A stretch of 64,000 bases of DNA from Bradyrhizobium sp. 149 (GTDB lineage: Bacteria; Pseudomonadota; Alphaproteobacteria; Rhizobiales; Xanthobacteraceae): positions 620,001 to 684,000 of the forward strand of contig NZ_JADPKK010000013.1 of the NCBI RefSeq assembly GCF_023073915.1. Direction: 5' to 3'. Below, one piece after another: positions 61,171-64,000 of this stretch. The position numbers and the translations under genes are program-made. How positions within the stretch are numbered: the stretch's first letter is position 1; every line of letters begins with the position of its first letter. Below the pieces are notes generated by a model. The model had not been told where the DNA came from. It did no database searches and was given only the letters and a program-made list of their open reading frames with translations.

Positions 61171-62058
61171 ATGCCGCAACAATTCGATCGATCCGCAGAA
61201 GATCTCGGCAACGCGATCCATTTCGAGCACGTCAACATCCAGGTCCCGGACCAGCGCCTCGCCACGTTGTTCTACGTCACCGGCCTCGGGCTCACGCGCG
61301 ATCCCTACCTCATGGTGTCCGACACCAACATGTGGATCAACGCCGGACGCAGCCAGTTTCACTTGCCGAGCGGCCGGCCGCAGGTGCTGCGCGGTCATGT
61401 CGGGCTGGTGATCGCGGGCCGCGAGGCGCTGCTCGCCCGGCTGGCGTCGGTCGCCAAAAAACTCGAGGGCACCGCGTTCGCCTTCGCCGAGCACAACGAC
61501 CATGTCGAAGCGGTTTGTCCGTGGGGCAACCGCCTGCGCTGTTACGAGCCCGACGCCGCGCGCTTCGGCCGCGTCGCGCTCGGCATTCCCTATGTCGAAT
61601 TCGACGTGCCGGTGGGATCCGCAGCGCGCATCTGCGCCTTCTATCCCGAGATCATGGGCATGCCATCCGCCTTGTGGAACGGCGACGGCACCGTCGCCGC
61701 CGTGAAGACCGGCCGCGACCAGCATCTGTTGTTCCGCGAGACCGACCGGCCGCAAGGCGACTATGACGGCCACCATGTGCAGATGTACATCACCGACTTC
61801 TCCGGCCCTTACCGCAGGCTGTCGGCGCGCAATCTGATCTCGCGCGAGGACAATCGATACCAGTACCGGTTTTGCGACATCGTCGATCTCGACAGCGGCA
61901 AGCCGCTGTTCACGGTCGAGCACGAGGTGCGCAGCGCCACTCACCCGATGTTCATGCGACCGATGGTGAATCGCAATCCGGCGATCAACAACAGGAATTA
62001 TGCGACTGGCCACGATCAGGCGGCGTGGGCGATGGAGCCGGATCAGTATGAGGGATAG
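61171..62058 (+). CDS. VOC/dioxygenase-superfamily protein
   Basis: 295 aa. Two VOC modules: NAIHFEHVNIQVPDQRLATLFY with the first metal-type His, HVGLVIAGREALLARL, and a second module with EFDVPVGSAARICAFYPEI and HHVQMYITDFSGPYRRLSA. The pattern resembles extradiol-type or glyoxalase-like enzymes of unknown substrate. A CoA-transferase lies divergent, which suggests degradation of an aromatic or hydroxy acid. ATG at 61171. Its stop is 14 bases from the convergent DegP-like gene. Confidence 0.72.
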   Translation: MPQQFDRSAEDLGNAIHFEHVNIQVPDQRLATLFYVTGLGLTRDPYLMVSDTNMWINAGRSQFHLPSGRPQVLRGHVGLVIAGREALLARLASVAKKLEGTAFAFAEHNDHVEAVCPWGNRLRCYEPDAARFGRVALGIPYVEFDVPVGSAARICAFYPEIMGMPSALWNGDGTVAAVKTGRDQHLLFRETDRPQGDYDGHHVQMYITDFSGPYRRLSARNLISREDNRYQYRFCDIVDLDSGKPLFTVEHEVRSATHPMFMRPMVNRNPAINNRNYATGHDQAAWAMEPDQYEG

Positions 62059-62072
62059 GGAATGCCGCGAGA

Positions 62073-63179
62073 CTAGCGAATAGCGCGGGCCTTGCCGGCG
62101 GAGGCATCGCTTTGCTCCTGGGGTGAGGCGACCTGGACGGAGATTGTGAGCGGGACGCCGTTGCGCTGCACGCCGAGCTTCACCGCCTGACCGACGGGCG
62201 TGAGGCCGACCTTGTTGCGGAGTTGCGCGGCGGTGCGGATCGGCCGGTCGTCGGCCATGAGAACGACGTCGCCCTTGCGCAAGCCAGCACGGTCCGCCGG
62301 CGAATCCGCGGCAACGTCGGCAATCATCGCGCCTTCAGTCCGCGCTTTGCCCGCGGAAGGGTGCAGATCGCCCAGCGAAACGCCGATGCGGCCCCGCTCG
62401 ACACGTCCGGTCGCAACGATCTGTTCCATCACGCGCCGCGCCATGTTGACCGGAATCGCAAAGCCGATGCCGACGTTGCCACCCGCAGGAGAGATAATCG
62501 CGGAGTTGATGCCGATCAGTTCGCCGCGCAGGCTGACCAGCGCGCCGCCGGAATTGCCGGGATTGATTGCGGCGTCGGTCTGGATGAAGTCCTCATAGCC
62601 CTGTTTGCCGAGTCCGGTGCGGCCGAGGGCACTGACCAGCCCCGAGGTGACCGTCTGGCCGAGTCCGAACGGGTTGCCAATCGCCAGCACGAAATCGCCT
62701 ACCTCGAGGGCGTCGCTGTCGCCCAGCGAAAGAGCCGTGAGGCCGGCCGGGTTCTGAATTTGGAGCACGGCAACGTCTGTTGGCGGATCGCGGCCGATCA
62801 CCTTCGCGGACAGCTGCCGGCCATCCTTTGTGGTGACCTGCACCGAGGACGTGCCCTCCACAACATGGTTGTTGGTCAGGACATAGCCCCTCCGGGCATC
62901 GACAATAACGCCCGAGCCGGTCGCGTTGACCTCCTTCTCGATCTGCCGGGGGACCTCAAAAAACTCGCGAAACACGGGATCTCTGTACAATGGGTTGTCC
63001 TCGCGGACGCGGCCGTGGACGGAGATGTTGACGACTGCCGGCGTGACCTGGCGAACCAGAGGCGCCAGTGTCGGGATCGAACCGCCGATCTTCGGATCGG
63101 GAATTTGCGCGCCAGCAGGATGCAATGCGAGGAGCATCAGCATTAAAGACGTCAGTGAGAGCAAACGCAGAGGGTGCAT
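62073..63179 (-). CDS. Periplasmic DegP/DegQ-like serine protease (one PDZ domain)
   Basis: 368 aa. A Sec signal (LRLLSLTSLMLMLLALHPAGA, about 4-24) exports it to the periplasm. The triad is H105 (LTNNHVVEG), D135 (DPPTDVAVLQ) and S210 (NPGNSGGAL); one PDZ domain follows at about 255-350 (DVAADSPADRAGLRKGDVVL). DegP proteins refold or degrade misfolded periplasmic proteins. ATG 63179 is preferred to a GTG at 63188, but both are possible. It is in the same block as GroEL and small stress proteins, which fits envelope-stress function. Confidence 0.92.
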   Translation of the reverse strand: MHPLRLLSLTSLMLMLLALHPAGAQIPDPKIGGSIPTLAPLVRQVTPAVVNISVHGRVREDNPLYRDPVFREFFEVPRQIEKEVNATGSGVIVDARRGYVLTNNHVVEGTSSVQVTTKDGRQLSAKVIGRDPPTDVAVLQIQNPAGLTALSLGDSDALEVGDFVLAIGNPFGLGQTVTSGLVSALGRTGLGKQGYEDFIQTDAAINPGNSGGALVSLRGELIGINSAIISPAGGNVGIGFAIPVNMARRVMEQIVATGRVERGRIGVSLGDLHPSAGKARTEGAMIADVAADSPADRAGLRKGDVVLMADDRPIRTAAQLRNKVGLTPVGQAVKLGVQRNGVPLTISVQVASPQEQSDASAGKARAIR

Positions 63180-63261
63180 CTTTATCACGTGCGGCTTCGC
63201 CTGGGGGGAGATTGGAAATGCGTCGATGGCGGCCCGATCGGCCGCTCATGGATGAGGTGTC

Positions 63262-63291
63262 GACTGAGGCCGCGGTCAAGCGGCCTCAGTC
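63262..63291 (-). terminator. Strong hairpin spanning the stop of a small gene
   Basis: Perfect 12-bp stem GACTGAGGCCGC / GCGGCCTCAGTC around GGTCAA. The stop codon of the 68-aa gene (63276-63278) lies in the loop. It would reduce read-through into the DegP-like gene. No T run follows. Confidence 0.6.
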
Positions 63292-63482
63292 AATGTCAGG
63301 CCTGCGAGCGCGGCTTCGGCGGCATTGCGCAGGCGCAGAAGACGCTTCCGATCGTCGGCCGGGAGGCCGTCGGCGGCCAGCAATTTTTCGCAATGCGCAA
63401 TGACCCGCCGCTGGCTCTTGATCAGGAAGGTCAGCGTCTCGTTTTGACGAGCATCGGGTACATTGTCGTTTCCAGGCCACAT
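63276..63482 (-). CDS. Small conserved protein of the stress block, unknown function
   Basis: 68 aa: after a short N-terminus the sequence LTFLIKSQRRVIAHCEKLLA, then DDRKRLLRLRNAAEAALAG forms two helices with one cysteine. Start 63482 has GAGGA 7 bases upstream. It ends inside a strong hairpin. Its plan recalls the tiny proteins at 58.0-58.4 kb, suggesting a small family of stress-linked helical proteins in this block. Confidence 0.6.
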   Translation of the reverse strand: MWPGNDNVPDARQNETLTFLIKSQRRVIAHCEKLLAADGLPADDRKRLLRLRNAAEAALAGLTLTEAA

Positions 63483-63525
63483 GACCCAGTCCTCGGCGCG
63501 GCAGACCGGAGCGGATGATCCCGGC

Positions 63526-63858
63526 TCAGCTCATCGCGGGCTGTTGCCGGTCGCGATCCGGTTGCGTGGCATCGATCCGGATTCCAGACGGTCCCAGCAC
63601 GGGCGAAAGCAGGGTATCCACCTTCATGGTCGGGGATGCCGGCTCCCAGTCCAGCCAAGGCATCGACTGGTGATCGGGAACTGGCGGCAGCGGCATGTGC
63701 TCGAAAGTGCTCGCGGCGCTCGGAGCTGGGCGGGCCCCCTCGTTGCCATAGGCTGCAAAGGGCAACAGCGCGAAACTGCTCCCGAGTGCAAAGGCGGCGA
63801 GCCGCCGCCACATCTTTCTGGTCTCCGCGCGAGCGGAGAAGACCTGATCCTTGATCAT
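63526..63858 (-). CDS. Small exported protein downstream of groEL
   Basis: 110 aa. AGGAGGATGAG is an excellent ribosome site for ATG 63858. A hydrophobic stretch at about 18-37 (WRRLAAFALGSSFALLPFAA) with preceding positive residues is a signal peptide or membrane anchor, followed by a proline-rich tail (MPLPPVPDHQSMPWLDWEP). The tail recurs in Bradyrhizobium proteins I cannot name. Lies downstream of groEL in the same direction, separated by a terminator. Confidence 0.6.
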   Translation of the reverse strand: MIKDQVFSARAETRKMWRRLAAFALGSSFALLPFAAYGNEGARPAPSAASTFEHMPLPPVPDHQSMPWLDWEPASPTMKVDTLLSPVLGPSGIRIDATQPDRDRQQPAMS

Positions 63859-63910
63859 CTCATCCTCCTGTCATTCGAACGGCTTGCAAACATCCTCTCT
63901 CTTTGAGAAC

Positions 63911-63936
63911 GAGCCCGGCCGCTCGCGGCCGGGCTC
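63911..63936 (-). terminator. Terminator after groEL
   Basis: Perfect stem GAGCCCGGCC / GGCCGGGCTC with a short GC loop, 10 bases after the groEL stop on the minus strand, followed by GTTCTC. It separates groEL from the small exported gene. Confidence 0.7.
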
Positions 63937-63945
63937 GCGGTCGCG

Positions 63946-64000
63946 TCAGAAGTCCATCGCGGGAGCGCTTGCTGCTTCCGCCTTCTTCGGTTTGTCGGCC
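63946..64000 (-). CDS. groL: GroEL chaperonin C-terminus (partial)
   Basis: The last 17 codons, ADKPKKAEAASAPAMDF and the stop, are at the window edge; the rest lies beyond 64000. The PKK(...)A.PAMDF end fits a rhizobial GroEL, though the usual GGM repeats before MDF are replaced by AASAPA, which marks one of the divergent GroEL copies. GroEL folds proteins in the cytoplasm. With Hsp20, DegP and the small proteins it points to a heat-response block. Confidence 0.75.
   Translation of the reverse strand, partial: ADKPKKAEAASAPAMDF

Noticed and set aside
1-64000. CRISPR array, tRNA or rRNA genes, integrase or intact insertion sequence
   Set aside because: No regular spaced repeats, cloverleaf-like runs, rRNA blocks or transposase motifs were seen on reading; a tRNA scan would settle the small ones.

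Overview
The window is about 64 kb of high-GC alphaproteobacterial chromosome, most likely from a Bradyrhizobium. The reasons are a class A small heat-shock gene behind a ROSE-type RNA thermometer, a DUF1236 protein, several solute-binding-protein transport systems, and short palindromic repeats and decayed intergenic repeats of the kind scattered through Bradyrhizobium genomes. This assignment rests on recalled gene and protein style, not on a database search.

Layout. 1-1.6 kb: the end of a thiosulfate-oxidation (Sox) operon in the order soxX-Y-Z-A. 1.7-4.8 kb: a sugar-type ABC importer (binding protein and two permeases, no ATPase). 4.8-8.3 kb, minus strand: an NCS2-like permease with a biuret-hydrolase-like cysteine hydrolase, then a hot-dog-fold protein. 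8.5-12 kb: a fused indolepyruvate ferredoxin oxidoreductase. 12-17 kb, minus strand: a KstD-like flavoprotein, a cytoplasmic HtrA-like protease, and a GMC dehydrogenase with its small subunit. 17.2-18 kb: a secreted thermonuclease. 18.2-22 kb, minus strand: the cytochrome bo3 quinol oxidase operon cyoABCD. 22.3-24.5 kb: two related SDRs around a CMD/AhpD-fold protein. 24.5-31.6 kb: a PQQ-type sugar dehydrogenase, the urate hydroxylase PuuD, a VOC protein, a lytic transglycosylase, a DUF1236 protein and a Nudix hydrolase.

31.7-41.6 kb looks like a catabolic island. A TPP enzyme, an SDR and a cupin form a minus-strand operon. An IclR regulator is divergent from it. Next comes a branched-chain-type ABC importer in which the second permease and both ATPases are one polypeptide, followed by a Bug-type binding protein. 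42-45.5 kb is accessory: an uncharacterised two-gene operon, then AT-richer DNA with small membrane or exported proteins, decayed repeats and a frameshifted DUF1127 gene. 45.5-53.1 kb: an arylamine N-acetyltransferase, a ribose-type ABC operon (binding protein, permease, double ATPase) with a xylulokinase-like kinase, and a frameshifted MFS gene. A partial duplicate of the binding-protein 3' end lies on the far side of the acetyltransferase gene. 53.2-57.9 kb: two M20-family hydrolases, an enolase-superfamily enzyme and a DUF72 protein. 58-64 kb is a stress block: two tiny overlapping genes, the thermometer and Hsp20, small conserved proteins, a periplasmic DegP-like protease and, at the edge, the C-terminus of GroEL. 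A CoA-transferase and a VOC protein interrupt it.

No CRISPR array, rRNA, tRNA, integrase or intact insertion sequence was seen. The strongest points for follow-up are the LivM-LivG-LivF fusion, the two single-base frameshifts, the duplication flanking the acetyltransferase gene, the GMC/small-subunit/protease operon, the SoxY variant tail and the uncharacterised pair at 42.0-42.9 kb.
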